Assembly: GCF_003207795.1 (NCBI RefSeq)
Contig: NZ_NIRT01000006.1
Span: 86,593-150,592, forward strand
DNA length: 64,000 nt
From: Komagataeibacter nataicola
GTDB lineage: Bacteria > Pseudomonadota > Alphaproteobacteria > Acetobacterales > Acetobacteraceae
Direction of reading: 5' to 3'
Part shown: positions 45,552-55,067 of the stretch, piece after piece
How the letters are laid out: every line of letters begins with the position of its first letter
Position numbering within the stretch: the stretch's first letter is position 1
The notes under the pieces: generated by a model
What the model saw: the letters and a program-made list of their open reading frames with translations, nothing else
What the model was told of the DNA's origin: nothing
The model's database searches: none
Program-made: the position numbers and the translations under genes

Positions 45552-45986
45552 TTATCTGCCGCGACCGGTCAGGCTGCGCAGCAGTCCCCATACCGCCCGG
45601 AAGGTGTGGCGCGTCAGCGGGCCCGCCACCGTGGTGGCTACGGCGGACAGGGCCACGGTCTGCCGCAGTTCGTTCAGGGCGTGTTCGCGTGCGAATCGCA
45701 CGCGGATTTCCTCTGGCGTCATGTAGGAGCGGCGGCCCATCACCAGACCCATGAGCACCACGAGCACATCGGCCCCGAAGACCATGGCCGCAGCGCCAAG
45801 GGCGCTGAAGCCCAGGGTCTGGTAACAGAAGGCCCACAGCAGCCCATGGCCTGAAATGACGGCAAAGAAGGCAAATATGGCTGCCACAACCAGAAACGCG
45901 GCCTGACGACCAAGACGGATCGCCATCAGTTTACGTAGGGTCAGCTCCCCTTCAATGATGGTTTTGCCGATTTCGCCTATTCTCAT
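45552..45986 (-). CDS. Small membrane protein, holin-like (phage holin 3_6 type)
   Basis: A 144-residue protein with two membrane helices (about 30-50 and 57-82), a short charged loop, and an amphipathic C-terminus. The layout (RLGRQAAFLVVAAIFAFFAVI) is like the phage_holin_3_6/'holin-X' family of membrane proteins, which are mostly not phage genes. It is 40 bases downstream of the DUF883-like gene on the same strand, and the two probably form a unit. Confidence 0.65.
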   Translation of the reverse strand: MRIGEIGKTIIEGELTLRKLMAIRLGRQAAFLVVAAIFAFFAVISGHGLLWAFCYQTLGFSALGAAAMVFGADVLVVLMGLVMGRRSYMTPEEIRVRFAREHALNELRQTVALSAVATTVAGPLTRHTFRAVWGLLRSLTGRGR

Positions 45987-46026
45987 GATGCTCGCATGTC
46001 CTCTGGTTACGGCAGGCTAGAATGCC

Positions 46027-46287
46027 TTATTTCGTTGCGCGGCCAAGAAAGTAGCCGATCACCGAGAAAATGGCGATAGCCACAAGCGAACGAGCGCGTG
46101 AGCCGCCTTTTTTGGGGGCATGCTCTTCCAGGCTTTCACGGGCCTGGCCCGCCAGCTTCTCGGCCTTGCCCGCCACGTCATGCAGCGCCTGTTTGCCGTG
46201 CGTGTGCAGCAGGTTTTCAATGTGGCTCTTCAGGGCCTGCAGGTCTTCGTGGGTTACGTTCTTGATGGTGTCCGTGGTCTTGCTCAT
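46027..46287 (-). CDS. ElaB/YqjD-like (DUF883-type) membrane-anchored protein
   Basis: An 86-residue protein with a long helix (about 10-60; THEDLQALKSHIENLLHTHGKQALHDVA) and one C-terminal membrane segment (about 68-83; RSLVAIAIFSVIGYFLGRATK). This is the ElaB/YgaM/YqjD layout; homologues in E. coli bind ribosomes at the inner membrane under stress. ATG 46287 is chosen for AAAGGAAACGACA upstream. The holin-like gene follows. Confidence 0.75.
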   Translation of the reverse strand: MSKTTDTIKNVTHEDLQALKSHIENLLHTHGKQALHDVAGKAEKLAGQARESLEEHAPKKGGSRARSLVAIAIFSVIGYFLGRATK

Positions 46288-46388
46288 TGTCGTTTCCTTT
46301 TTAGGACGGGTGAAGCGGATAATCCTCTGGCAAGGAGGTAACCATTGCTTATAACGCTTTATCCCCCCAGTCAGGTTTCTGTTATCGC

Positions 46389-47501
46389 ATGTCTCCTTTC
46401 TCCATACGGCTGGTTGCCAGTGCGCTGGCTGCCTCACCCGGTGCGTCGGGCCTGTCCTTCCGGGCTGCTGCCGGGGCGTGCCTGGCCATTGTCAATGAGC
46501 ACGCGGCGTGCCTGAGCACCGTTGCCGACCTGCTCGCGGGCCACGTGTCGGCAGGGGCCGGGCAGATCGTGGTGGATGGCGTGGATGTCACAGCCCTCCC
46601 GCCCGAGGCTCGCCCGTGCACGCTGGTTGGCTGGCGTGACCCCCTGTTCGCGCATATGAGCGTGCAGGCCAACCTTGCCTTCGGGCTGCGGGCGCGGGGC
46701 ATGGAGTCGCAGGCGGTGCTGGCGCGGGTGCGCGGCGTGCTGGCCCTGCTGGGGCTTGATGGGCTGGAGCAGGCCCGCCCGGCAACGCTGGGCCCCGAGC
46801 AGGCGCTGCGCGTCATGCTGGGGCGCGCGCTGGTGTTCGAGCCGCCCGTGCTGGTGCTGGAAGATGTCTTTGCGCCGCTCCCCGCCGCCAGTCGCCGCGC
46901 CATGCGCCGCCTGGTCGCCCGCCTTGTCCGCGCGCGCGGGCTGTGCGTGGTGCTGCTGACCCGCGCGCGTGAGGATGCCCTGCTGCTTGGCGATACGATC
47001 GCTTACATGCACGGCATGGAGGTGTTGCAGGTGGGCACGGCGCGCGACCTGTTCGAGCGCCCCGCCTGTGACCGCGTGGCCACCGAATTTGGCGATGCCA
47101 ATGCCCTGACCGTGCGCGTGGCCAGCGTGGAGGATGACGTGGCCCTGGCCCACCTGCCTGGTGGCCTGCCGGTCGAGGCCATGGCCATGCCGGGGGTCGT
47201 GGCGGACCAGTTGGCCACATTGTGCATCCGGCCCGACCGGGTGGCCGTGATGTTTCCCTCCCGCCCCGGCATGACGGGGGCCGACCCTGACGAGCCGCCC
47301 CTGCTTGAGGCCACGCTGACCGACCTGCGCCAGATGGGCGATCATGTGCTGCTGCGCCTGCGGCTGGCCAATGGGGCCGAACTGCTTGTGCGCCGTCCCC
47401 CCACCGCCGCCCTGCAGCGTGTGGCGCCGGGGCAGGCGGCGGTGCTGGCGTGGCAGCCCGCGCAGGCAATGGCCTTTCCGTTCCGGGGTGAAATGGGGTA
47501 G
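46389..47501 (+). CDS. Catalytically dead ABC-ATPase-like protein with TOBE-like tail
   Basis: A 370-residue protein that aligns along its length with PotA/FbpC-type ATPases yet has lost all motifs. Walker A reads NEHAACLST (36-44) instead of GPSGCGKTT; the Q-loop reads GWRDPLF (81-87); the signature reads LGPEQA (134-139) in place of LSGGQQ; Walker B reads VLVLED (154-159); the D-loop reads APLP; and the H-loop His is Arg (192). A C-terminal TOBE-like region (about 270-365) is kept. The frame is intact, so it is not an obvious pseudogene. It precedes an SBP and a half-size permease in one operon; it may be a structural or regulatory remnant of a polyamine/iron-type importer. Confidence 0.75.
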   Translation: MSPFSIRLVASALAASPGASGLSFRAAAGACLAIVNEHAACLSTVADLLAGHVSAGAGQIVVDGVDVTALPPEARPCTLVGWRDPLFAHMSVQANLAFGLRARGMESQAVLARVRGVLALLGLDGLEQARPATLGPEQALRVMLGRALVFEPPVLVLEDVFAPLPAASRRAMRRLVARLVRARGLCVVLLTRAREDALLLGDTIAYMHGMEVLQVGTARDLFERPACDRVATEFGDANALTVRVASVEDDVALAHLPGGLPVEAMAMPGVVADQLATLCIRPDRVAVMFPSRPGMTGADPDEPPLLEATLTDLRQMGDHVLLRLRLANGAELLVRRPPTAALQRVAPGQAAVLAWQPAQAMAFPFRGEMG

Positions 47502-47545
47502 CGTCCGCCATCTTCCGCCCCCGCCCGAAAGGCTGTTTCCCACCC

Positions 47546-48574
47546 GTGTTCCAGATTGTGTCCCGTCGCTCCCTCAGCGCCCTTCTGCCCAGCCTGCTCG
47601 CGGCCCTGATCGCCCTGCCCGTGCCGTGGGCGGATGTGCAGGCGGCCGCCCGCACCCGCCACAGCCCCGCGCTGGTGGTGGCCAGCACGGAGCCGCAGCT
47701 GGGCCAGGCGCAGGATGTTGCGTTTTTCCAGCCATTCACGCGCGCCACGGGGCAGGCCGTCACGCGCCGGGCCTGGACGGGCGCCCTGCCTGACCTCGAG
47801 TCCCATGGCCTCCGGTCTGGAAATGGGGGGAACTGGTCGCTTGCCTTTGCCGAGGACAGCACCATCCGCGCCGCCTGCGTGCAGGGCCTTGTGGTGCATC
47901 TGGCAGGCAGCACTGCCAACCCCGATGGCTGCGGTGCGCCGGGGCTGGCTACACAGGTTGTGGTGGCATGGGACCAGACATGGCGTGAGAGCGCGCCGCG
48001 ATGGAATGATTTCTGGGATATCGTGCGCTTTCCGGGCAAGCGCGGCCTGCGGCGCGACCCGCGCACCACGCTCGAGATCGCGCTGCTGGCCGATGGCGTG
48101 CCGCCAGCCGAGGTTTATGGCCAGCTTGCCACCCCGCAGGGTGTCGACCGCGCCTTTCGCAAGCTCAGCCAGTTGCGTCCTTATATAACGTGGTGGTCCA
48201 CCCCCGCCGAGGCGGCCAACCTCCTGTCACGCAAACAGGTGCTCATGGGCAGCGCGCCGCTTGAGGCCGTGAACAGCCTCGCCACGCATGCGGAGCCGGA
48301 GCGCATTGGCGTCAATACCGACATGGCGCTGTCCTATGACCTGTCATGGGCGGTGGTGGCGGGCCAGTCCGCCGAGCGGCTGGGCCGATCACGCGAACTG
48401 CTGCATTTCATTGTCCAGCCAGACCGGCAGGGCGCTTTCGCGGCGGCCGTACCCGCAGGGCCGTCCGGTCCGGCCCATCCGGCGGCCCTGCTGCCCATGG
48501 ATGTACAGTTCTGGCAGGTGAATTACGCGCCTCTTTCCCGGCGGTTCGAGACATGGCTGCACAGGGCGGGCTGA
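47546..48574 (+). CDS. Extracellular solute-binding protein (PotD/Fbp-type)
   Basis: A 342-residue protein with a signal segment (about 9-34), then a type-2 periplasmic binding fold. The stretches DRAFRKLSQLRPYITWWSTP and NTDMALSYDLSWAVVAGQSA fit the polyamine/ferric-ion binding-protein family. It lies 44 bases after the ATPase-like gene, and its stop overlaps the permease-like start (TGATG). The ligand is unknown. Confidence 0.8.
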   Translation: MFQIVSRRSLSALLPSLLAALIALPVPWADVQAAARTRHSPALVVASTEPQLGQAQDVAFFQPFTRATGQAVTRRAWTGALPDLESHGLRSGNGGNWSLAFAEDSTIRAACVQGLVVHLAGSTANPDGCGAPGLATQVVVAWDQTWRESAPRWNDFWDIVRFPGKRGLRRDPRTTLEIALLADGVPPAEVYGQLATPQGVDRAFRKLSQLRPYITWWSTPAEAANLLSRKQVLMGSAPLEAVNSLATHAEPERIGVNTDMALSYDLSWAVVAGQSAERLGRSRELLHFIVQPDRQGAFAAAVPAGPSGPAHPAALLPMDVQFWQVNYAPLSRRFETWLHRAG

Positions 48575-49038
48575 TGCTGCTCCCTCTTGCCACTCACCCA
48601 CCGGGCGCGCTGGCGGCTGACGGGTGCGCCACTGCGCTGGGGCTGGGAGTGGCCTGCATGCTGGTGCTGGGGGCGCAGGCCCTGCTGCACCGGAACTGGC
48701 CCGCGCGGTGCGTGGTGTTGCGTGGCCTCATGCTTGCCCTCATGTTGCCGGGGCTGGCGCTGGCGTTGCTCTGGCCGGGGTTTGTAGGCCACGGTGGCGG
48801 CATGGGGAGCGTGGCGCAGGGGGCGCTCGTGGCGCCTGCGGCCATGTGGCCGCTGCTGCGCGTGCTTGATGCCGTGCCGCCCGGCCTGTCGCGCACGGCG
48901 CGCGGGCTGGGTGCCGGGGGGCGCGCACGGCTGCGGCTGCTGTGGCTGCCCCTGCTGGCGGGCCCCGTGGCGGGGGTGGGCGTGTTCTGCGCGGTGATGA
49001 CCGTGCTGTGCGCCATGGCGGCGGCAGCACTGCAATGA
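48574..49038 (+). CDS. Half-size permease-like membrane protein
   Basis: A 154-residue protein with about four membrane helices. AVPPGLSRTARGLGAGGRARLRLLWLPLL (about 95-123) keeps the EAA-loop pattern (Gly at the right place, ending in LP) of ABC permeases. A standard permease of this type has about 260-280 residues and six helices, so this is roughly the C-terminal half. ATG 48574 overlaps the SBP stop by one base. With the dead ATPase upstream, active transport is doubtful. Confidence 0.65.
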   Translation: MLLPLATHPPGALAADGCATALGLGVACMLVLGAQALLHRNWPARCVVLRGLMLALMLPGLALALLWPGFVGHGGGMGSVAQGALVAPAAMWPLLRVLDAVPPGLSRTARGLGAGGRARLRLLWLPLLAGPVAGVGVFCAVMTVLCAMAAAALQ

Positions 49039-49072
49039 AAACTGTACACATGCGATATGGCAGGACGACATC

Positions 49073-49561
49073 ATGACCGATGAGACCCCCCCTTTCTGGG
49101 AGACGACGCCGCTTGCGCAGATGACCCCCACGCAGTGGGAATCGCTATGCGATGGCTGCGGGCGGTGCTGCCTGCACAAGCTGCGCGAGGACGAGACGGA
49201 CGAGGTGCTGTTTACCGATGTCGCCTGCCGTCTGCTCGATACCACCACCTGCCTGTGCACCGATTACGCCCACCGCCACCGCCGGGTGCAGGACTGCATC
49301 AGCCTGACGGCGGAGATGCTGGCCGATATCGACTGGCTGCCGCCCACCTGCGGTTACGTGCTGGTGCGCGATGGCGAGCCGCTGCCATGGTGGCACCCGC
49401 TGGTGTCCGGCACGCATGAAACGGTGCATGAGGCGGGCATATCGGTCAGTGGCCGGGTCATCAGCGAGCGCAGGGCGGGCATGCTGGAAGACCACATCAT
49501 CGACTGGCCCGGCGAGGCCCCGAAAGATGCATTCTGCCGCACCCGCCCGCGCGGGCGCTGA
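49073..49561 (+). CDS. ycgN: YcgN-family cysteine-cluster protein
   Basis: A 162-residue protein (UPF0260 family). The N-terminal PFWETTPLAQMTPTQWESLC is family-typical. A cysteine cluster CDGCGRCC with later Cys in CRLLD, CLCTDY and DCISLT may bind a metal or Fe-S centre. It overlaps the following YgjP-like gene by one base. Function unknown. Confidence 0.88.
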   Translation: MTDETPPFWETTPLAQMTPTQWESLCDGCGRCCLHKLREDETDEVLFTDVACRLLDTTTCLCTDYAHRHRRVQDCISLTAEMLADIDWLPPTCGYVLVRDGEPLPWWHPLVSGTHETVHEAGISVSGRVISERRAGMLEDHIIDWPGEAPKDAFCRTRPRGR

Positions 49562-50280
49562 TGGCGCAGGGCGCGGGGCAGGAAGACGGGCTTGAGGTCG
49601 TGCCCATCGCATCGGGGGCGGTTCCGGTGCGGTGGCGCATCTCGGCGCGGGCGCGGCGGATTTCCATGCGCATCGACCCCGTGGCGGGGCATGTGGTCAT
49701 GACCCTGCCGCGCGCGGCCCGCAGGGCGGATGGGCTGGCCCTGCTCCGCGCCCATTCCGGCTGGGTCGCGGCTGGCCTTGCGCGCCTGCCGCCTGCCGCC
49801 GAACTGCGCCATGGCGGCCACGTGCCGCTTGATGGCCAGAGCCGCGAAATCGTGCACTGCCCGGAGGCCCGGCGGGGCGTGTGGCTGGAAGAGGGCCGCC
49901 TGCATGTGAGCGGTGCCGCCGAGTTCATTTCCCGGCGCGTGATGGCCTATCTGCGCGCGCAGGCGCAGGTTCTGCTGCCCGCGCGCCTGCGCATTCAGGC
50001 CGAGGCCAGCGGCCTGCGCCCCACTCAGTTGCGCCTGCGCGATACGAAAAGCCGCTGGGGCAGCTGCTCATCCGATGGCAGCATCATGCTGTGCTGGCGT
50101 CTGGTCATGGCTCCGCAGGAGGTGCAGCATTACATCATCGCCCACGAACTCGCCCATCTGCGGCACATGAATCACGGGCCTGATTTCTGGCTGCTGGTGG
50201 ACAGGCTGACCCCGCATCGCCGCCAGGCCGAGAAATGGCTGCGGGCCAATGGGGCGAGCCTGCACCGGCTGGCGGGATGA
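49561..50280 (+). CDS. YgjP-like zinc metallopeptidase (DUF45)
   Basis: A 239-residue protein. The C-terminal half has the zinc motif AHELAHLRHMNHGPDFW (about 195-211), HExxH with the third His, preceded by LRDTKSRWGSCSSDGSI (about 159-175), the family signature. The substrate is unknown. The start overlaps the ycgN stop (TGATG). Confidence 0.9.
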   Translation: MAQGAGQEDGLEVVPIASGAVPVRWRISARARRISMRIDPVAGHVVMTLPRAARRADGLALLRAHSGWVAAGLARLPPAAELRHGGHVPLDGQSREIVHCPEARRGVWLEEGRLHVSGAAEFISRRVMAYLRAQAQVLLPARLRIQAEASGLRPTQLRLRDTKSRWGSCSSDGSIMLCWRLVMAPQEVQHYIIAHELAHLRHMNHGPDFWLLVDRLTPHRRQAEKWLRANGASLHRLAG

Positions 50281-50326
50281 AATGGGAAGGATGAAGGTTT
50301 CCGGGTGCGGCCTTAGACTTGTGTTT

Positions 50327-51130
50327 TCAAGCCGTGAACTGCTCGGCGATGATCCGTTCCGACAGGCTCTGCCCGGGGTCGAACAGCACGGTGGTGTGCA
50401 ACTCGCGCGCCTCGCTGATCTCGACGGAAATGACATCGCGCACCTCGGTAAAATCCGCCACGGCGGCGACAGGGCGCTTGTCGGTTTCCAGAATATCGAA
50501 GCGCACCCGGGCGGTGGAGGGCAGAAGCGCGCCACGCCACCGGCGTGGGCGGAATGCGCTGATGGGCGTGAGCGGCAGCAGGTTGGCCGAGAGCGGCACG
50601 ATCGGCCCGTGGGCCGAGAGGTTGTAGGCGGTCGAGCCCGCAGGCGTCGAGATCAGCACGCCATCGCAGATCAGTTCAGACAGGCGCACGCGCCCGTCGA
50701 CTCCAATGCGGATCTTGGCTGCCTGCCGTGTCTGGCGGAACAGGAATACGTCATTGAGCGCCAGGGCATGCACACACTGGCCATCCATGGTGGTGGCCTT
50801 CATGCGTAGCGGGTGCAGGGTGGCCACCTGGGCCGCGGCAAGGCGGGCGGGCAGGTCATCGGGCACGGCCGGGTTCATCAGGAAGCCAACCGTGCCGCAG
50901 TTGATGCCGTAAACCGGCAGCTCATGCCCAAGGGTGGTGTGCAGCGTTTCCAGCATGAAGCCATCGCCACCGAGGCAGATCAGGGCCTCCGCCTCTTCGG
51001 GCGGGCACTGGCCGTACTGACCCACCAGCCGTTCACGCCACAGTTCGGCGCTCTCGTTCGGAGCCGCGGCGAAGCACAGTCTGGTGGGGGTGTACCCATC
51101 GGCCCAGCCGGGGTACGACATATCGGTCAT
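50327..51130 (-). CDS. nadK: NAD kinase
   Basis: A 267-residue protein with the GGDGFML motif (54-60), the NE/D-type motif LNDVFLFRQ (about 124-132), and [17 protein letters not shown] (about 160-176). It phosphorylates NAD to NADP in the cytoplasm. Its start overlaps the stop of the nitrilase-family gene (ATGA), so the two are coupled. Confidence 0.95.
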   Translation of the reverse strand: MTDMSYPGWADGYTPTRLCFAAAPNESAELWRERLVGQYGQCPPEEAEALICLGGDGFMLETLHTTLGHELPVYGINCGTVGFLMNPAVPDDLPARLAAAQVATLHPLRMKATTMDGQCVHALALNDVFLFRQTRQAAKIRIGVDGRVRLSELICDGVLISTPAGSTAYNLSAHGPIVPLSANLLPLTPISAFRPRRWRGALLPSTARVRFDILETDKRPVAAVADFTEVRDVISVEISEARELHTTVLFDPGQSLSERIIAEQFTA

Positions 51131-51978
51131 GGAGTGTGGATGGACAGGCGGTGATGCGCCATGACCGGCATGCGCGCGCGCGTGCTGTCAATCACGCCAT
51201 GTTCGATGCGCGCGGTGCTCCAGCCCGGCCCGTCGGAGACCTGCGCCACGATGGTGCCCCACGGGTCGATGATCATGGAATGGCCATAGGTGCGGCGCGG
51301 CTGGCCGCTGTCGTCGATGTGGGTGCCAGTGGTGCCGCAGGCCACCATCCAGCACTGGGTCTCGATGGCACGGGCGCGCAGCAGCGTCTCCCAATGGGCA
51401 AGCCCGGTCTCGACGGTAAAGGCGGCGGGCACCAGCAGCACGTTGGCGCCACGCGCGCGAAGCGCATGGAACAGGGCGGGGAAGCGGATGTCGTAGCAGA
51501 TGGCCAGCCCGGCGGTGAGATCGGGCGAAAGCGGCGCGGTAACGATGTCGGAGCCGGGCTCGTAGGTATCGCTCTCGCGGTAGCCCTCGCCGCCGGGCGT
51601 TGTCACGTCAAACAGGTGGATCTTGCGGTAGCGCGCGATCTCGTGGCCCTGCGGGTTGAACAGCAGGGACGTGTTGAACAGCTTTTCCCCATGCAGTTCG
51701 CCAATCGAGCCGCCATGCACGCTTATGCCATGCGCGCGCGCAATGCCGGACAGGAAGTGGTACAGCGGCCCGGCCTCGCCCGTGCCATCGGGGGCGGGCA
51801 GTACCTCGGCTGCGGCGAATTTCATGTCGCGCGTGCCGCCAAGGCAGCTCCACATCTCGGGCAGCACCACGAGGTCGGGCTTGTCGGCGGTGATGGCGGC
51901 GGTGATGAGGGCGCGGGCGGTATCGATATTCTCGGGCGCGGAGGCGCCAGGCGCCATCTGGATGACGGTGGTGCGCAT
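51127..51978 (-). CDS. Nitrilase-superfamily amidase (Nit/YafV type)
   Basis: A 283-residue carbon-nitrogen hydrolase. The Glu-Lys-Cys triad is present: VVLPEMWS (Glu 41), YRKIHLFDV (Lys, about 116) and [11 protein letters not shown] (Cys, about 153). The close match to the Nit1/Nit2 group suggests an omega-amidase or deaminated-glutathione amidase. ATG 51978 matches the family start. It is translationally coupled to nadK, so both may serve repair or supply of metabolites; that is inference. Confidence 0.9.
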   Translation of the reverse strand: MRTTVIQMAPGASAPENIDTARALITAAITADKPDLVVLPEMWSCLGGTRDMKFAAAEVLPAPDGTGEAGPLYHFLSGIARAHGISVHGGSIGELHGEKLFNTSLLFNPQGHEIARYRKIHLFDVTTPGGEGYRESDTYEPGSDIVTAPLSPDLTAGLAICYDIRFPALFHALRARGANVLLVPAAFTVETGLAHWETLLRARAIETQCWMVACGTTGTHIDDSGQPRRTYGHSMIIDPWGTIVAQVSDGPGWSTARIEHGVIDSTRARMPVMAHHRLSIHTP

Positions 51979-52119
51979 CTGGGCTGGTACTCCGTTGGCA
52001 GTGCGGTTTGAGCATAGGACAGGCGGCCCGCCCCCCGCAACCGGCACGCATGGTTGCCACACTGTTAAAAGGGGGCGTGGCGCGATAGGATGGTCTTCTG
52101 GCTCAATATTGAAAAATCA

Positions 52120-53079
52120 ATGGCACATTCCTCATCTTCCCGAACGGTCATCTTCGCGGCACTTGGCGGCAACCTGCTGGTGGCGGCCACCAAGTTTGGC
52201 GCGGCCTTCCTTACGGGCAGCGCCTCCATGCTCAGCGAGGCCATCCATTCCCTGATCGATACCGGCAACCAGGGCCTGCTGCTCGTGGGCATGAAGCGCG
52301 CGACCCGCCCGGCCACGGCCACGCATCCGTTCGGTTACGGGCTGGAGCTGTATTTCTGGACCTTCGTGGTGGCGCTGCTCATCTTCGGGCTGGGGGCGGG
52401 GGTCTCGCTGTATGAGGGGATCATCCACATCATCCACCCGCAGCCGGTGGCGCATGTGCTGGTCAATTACGCCGTGCTGGTGGCGAGCATCGTGTTCGAG
52501 GGCTCGGTGTGGCTGATGGCGCTGCGGGCCTTCCGCAAGGAGGGCAAGGGCAGGCGCGGCTGGGTGGAGGCCGTGCAGATGAGCAAGGACCCCACCGTGT
52601 TCACCGTCCTGTTCGAGGATACGGCGGCGCTGAGCGGGCTGTTCGTGGCGCTTTTGGGCAATGTTCTGGCCGAGTGGCTGGACATGCCGGTGCTCGATGG
52701 GGTGGCGTCCATCATCATCGCCTTCATCCTAGCGGTCACGGCGGCCTTCCTTGCGCGGGAATCCCAGTCGCTGCTGACGGGCGAGGGGGTCGCCCCTGAA
52801 GTGCTGCGCGCCCTGCGCCAGATGGCGCTGGCAGCCGATGGCGTGGAGCGGCTGAACGAGATCCGCTCCATGCATTTCGGCCCGCGCGACGTGCTGGTGG
52901 TCATCAGCCTCGATTTTCGCAATGACATGACGGCAGGGCAGGTCGAGATCGTGGTCAGCACGCTCGAGCGCCAGATCAAGCAGACCTATCCTGAAGTCAC
53001 GCGCGTGTTCATCGAGGCGCAGGACAGTCGCGGCCAGCCAGCCGCCACCGCTGCCCGCGGCACGGCCATTACGCCGTGA
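52120..53079 (+). CDS. Cation diffusion facilitator (CDF) transporter
   Basis: A 319-residue membrane protein with about five to six helices. The metal sites HSLIDT (about 43-48) and FEDTAALSGL (about 165-174) give the H/D and D pairs of the CDF family; the variant with EDTAAL is like the SLC30A9/Mmt-type subgroup. The C-terminal cytoplasmic domain is present. ATG 52120 is chosen by family length; ATG 52090 is an alternative, and neither has a strong ribosome site. The 3' end overlaps the convergent serB by 11 bases. Confidence 0.9.
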   Translation: MAHSSSSRTVIFAALGGNLLVAATKFGAAFLTGSASMLSEAIHSLIDTGNQGLLLVGMKRATRPATATHPFGYGLELYFWTFVVALLIFGLGAGVSLYEGIIHIIHPQPVAHVLVNYAVLVASIVFEGSVWLMALRAFRKEGKGRRGWVEAVQMSKDPTVFTVLFEDTAALSGLFVALLGNVLAEWLDMPVLDGVASIIIAFILAVTAAFLARESQSLLTGEGVAPEVLRALRQMALAADGVERLNEIRSMHFGPRDVLVVISLDFRNDMTAGQVEIVVSTLERQIKQTYPEVTRVFIEAQDSRGQPAATAARGTAITP

Positions 53080-53959
53080 TGAATTCCGCCGCCCGGTAGC
53101 CCTGCGCGAACAGAAGGCTGCGCAACGTGGTGGCGTTGACCTGGTTGCCGATCTCGCGCCGCACGGCGGGCTTGGCGTGGAAGGCGATGCCCAGCCCCGC
53201 CACCCGCAGCATGGCAAGATCGTTCGCGCCATCGCCCGTGGCCAGCGCATCCGCCACGCCAACGCCCTGTGCCGCGACAAGGCGCCGCAGGTGCGCAAGC
53301 TTGGCATCCGGGCCTAAAATGGGCTGGCCGACCTCACCGGTCAGGCTGTCGCCTGCATCGAGCAGGGTGTTGGCGTGGTTTTCATCAAAGCCGCACAGGG
53401 CCGCCACCCGGCTGGTAAAGAACGTGAACCCGCCGGACACCAGCGCCGTGCGTGCGCCACCTGCCCGCATGGTGCGCACCAGCTCGGCAGCCCCCGTGTT
53501 GAGCTTTACGTCCTTCCACGCTTTTTCCAGCAATGTCACCGGCAGGCCGCGCAGCAGGGCCACGCGCTCGCGCAGGGCGGCCTCGAATTCGATCTCGCCA
53601 TTCATGGAGCGGCGCGTGATCTCGGCAATCTTCTCGCCAATGCCGGCATGGGCCGCGATGTCATCCAGCGTTTCGCAACTGACGATGGTGCTGTCCATGT
53701 CGGCCACCAGCACGCGCTTGCGGCGGTTGGTGGAGGGCGTTACCAGCACGTCGATATGGGCCTTGGCGAAAACGGCGCGCAGGGCCGAGATATCGGGGGC
53801 GGTGCAGGCCATCTCGACCGCTTCGCCTTCCGCCAGGGTAACGGGGGTGGCAGCGCCTGCAAGGTCGCGCGCGGCTTCGATATCGACCGGCGTGAGCGAT
53901 GTGGCGTCACGGTTGGCCACCAGTACAAGGATGTGGGCGTGGGAAGGGGAATCAGCCAT
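53069..53959 (-). CDS. serB: Phosphoserine phosphatase
   Basis: A 296-residue HAD-family enzyme. ADMDSTIVSCETLDD (86-100) holds the nucleophile Asp 87; SGGFTFF (about 176-182) and ATGDGANDLAML (about 242-253) are the later motifs. The N-terminal 80 residues are an ACT-like extension as in other long SerB proteins. It makes serine from phosphoserine. Confidence 0.95.
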   Translation of the reverse strand: MADSPSHAHILVLVANRDATSLTPVDIEAARDLAGAATPVTLAEGEAVEMACTAPDISALRAVFAKAHIDVLVTPSTNRRKRVLVADMDSTIVSCETLDDIAAHAGIGEKIAEITRRSMNGEIEFEAALRERVALLRGLPVTLLEKAWKDVKLNTGAAELVRTMRAGGARTALVSGGFTFFTSRVAALCGFDENHANTLLDAGDSLTGEVGQPILGPDAKLAHLRRLVAAQGVGVADALATGDGANDLAMLRVAGLGIAFHAKPAVRREIGNQVNATTLRSLLFAQGYRAAEFITA

Positions 53960-53989
53960 GGGGTCCGGGTCAGTGAAAAGGATGAAACA

Positions 53990-54994
53990 ATGACACGCCC
54001 CCCATCAGGGCAGGCGCGCGTGGCGCTAATCGTGGCGGGTCCGACCTGTTCGGGCAAGTCCGCACTCGCGCTGACCCTTGCGCGCCATGTGGGCGGCACC
54101 ATCATCAATACCGATTCGATGCAGGTCTACCGCGACCTGCGTATTCTCACCGCCCGCCCCACCGTGGCGGAGGAAGCCTGCGTGCCCCATGCGCTGTATG
54201 GTGTGCTGCCCGCAGCTTGCAATGGCTCGGTGGCGTGGTGGCGCGAGCAGGCGCTGGCGGCGGCACACGCGGCGTGGGATGCCGGGCGCGTGCCGGTGTT
54301 CTGTGGCGGCACGGGCATGTATTTCCGCGCGCTGACCGATGGGCTGGCCGATATTCCCCAGCCGCCGCCCGCCATCCGCGAACAGGCGCGCGGCCTGCTG
54401 GCCGAACTCGGCGCCCCCGCCCTGCATGCCCGCCTGCAGCAGATCGACCCCGCAACCGCCGCCACACTGCGCTCCAGTGATGGCCAGCGCATTGCCCGCG
54501 CATGGGAGGTGCATGCCGCCACCGGCCACGGCATGGCATGGTGGCGGCGCGAGGCCGTGCTGCCGCCGCTTGCCGCCCGCTTCATTGCCATAAGGCTGCA
54601 CCCCGCGCGTGACGGGCTGCGCGCGGCCATCGCCCGGCGCTTTCACGCCATGCTGGACCAGGGCGCCATGGCGGAGGTGGCAGCCCTGCTGGCGCAGAAC
54701 CTGCCGCCCGACCTGCCCGCCATGCGTGCCCATGGCGTGCCCGAACTCGCCGCCGTGCTGCGTGGCGGGATGACGCGGGCGGATGCGGCGGCGCGCGCCA
54801 TCCAGCTGACCGGGCAATATACGAAGCGGCAGGCCACGTGGTTCGCCCATCATCCGCTCGCGGCTCCTGAAGACACGTTTTTATATGAAAAACGATTTGA
54901 AAAAGACGAAGTCGCGCAACAAATGGAAAGCGAAGCCGATAAAATCATTTCTTTTGTTATTAAACGCATTGACGCGGGCCAAGGCTTTCCGTAA
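53990..54994 (+). CDS. miaA: tRNA dimethylallyltransferase
   Basis: A 334-residue protein with the P-loop AGPTCSGKSALAL (16-28), INTDSMQVYRDLRI (about 40-53), and GGTGMYFRALTDG (about 105-117). It adds a dimethylallyl group to A37 of tRNAs that read UNN codons. The ATG at 53990 follows AAAAGGATG; the frame extends further upstream but without family match. Confidence 0.95.
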   Translation: MTRPPSGQARVALIVAGPTCSGKSALALTLARHVGGTIINTDSMQVYRDLRILTARPTVAEEACVPHALYGVLPAACNGSVAWWREQALAAAHAAWDAGRVPVFCGGTGMYFRALTDGLADIPQPPPAIREQARGLLAELGAPALHARLQQIDPATAATLRSSDGQRIARAWEVHAATGHGMAWWRREAVLPPLAARFIAIRLHPARDGLRAAIARRFHAMLDQGAMAEVAALLAQNLPPDLPAMRAHGVPELAAVLRGGMTRADAAARAIQLTGQYTKRQATWFAHHPLAAPEDTFLYEKRFEKDEVAQQMESEADKIISFVIKRIDAGQGFP

Positions 54995-55067
54995 ACCCGG
55001 CCCGGGATTTCGCCTGTAGCAGGGCTGGCCGGATTGTTCTGGCCACCAGTGGCGAAGGAGCAGGACC

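Noticed and set aside
55026..55045. Attenuator stem before ilvB
   Set aside because: TGGCCGGA...TTCTGGCCA forms a stem but there is no leader peptide rich in Leu/Val/Ile and no T-run.
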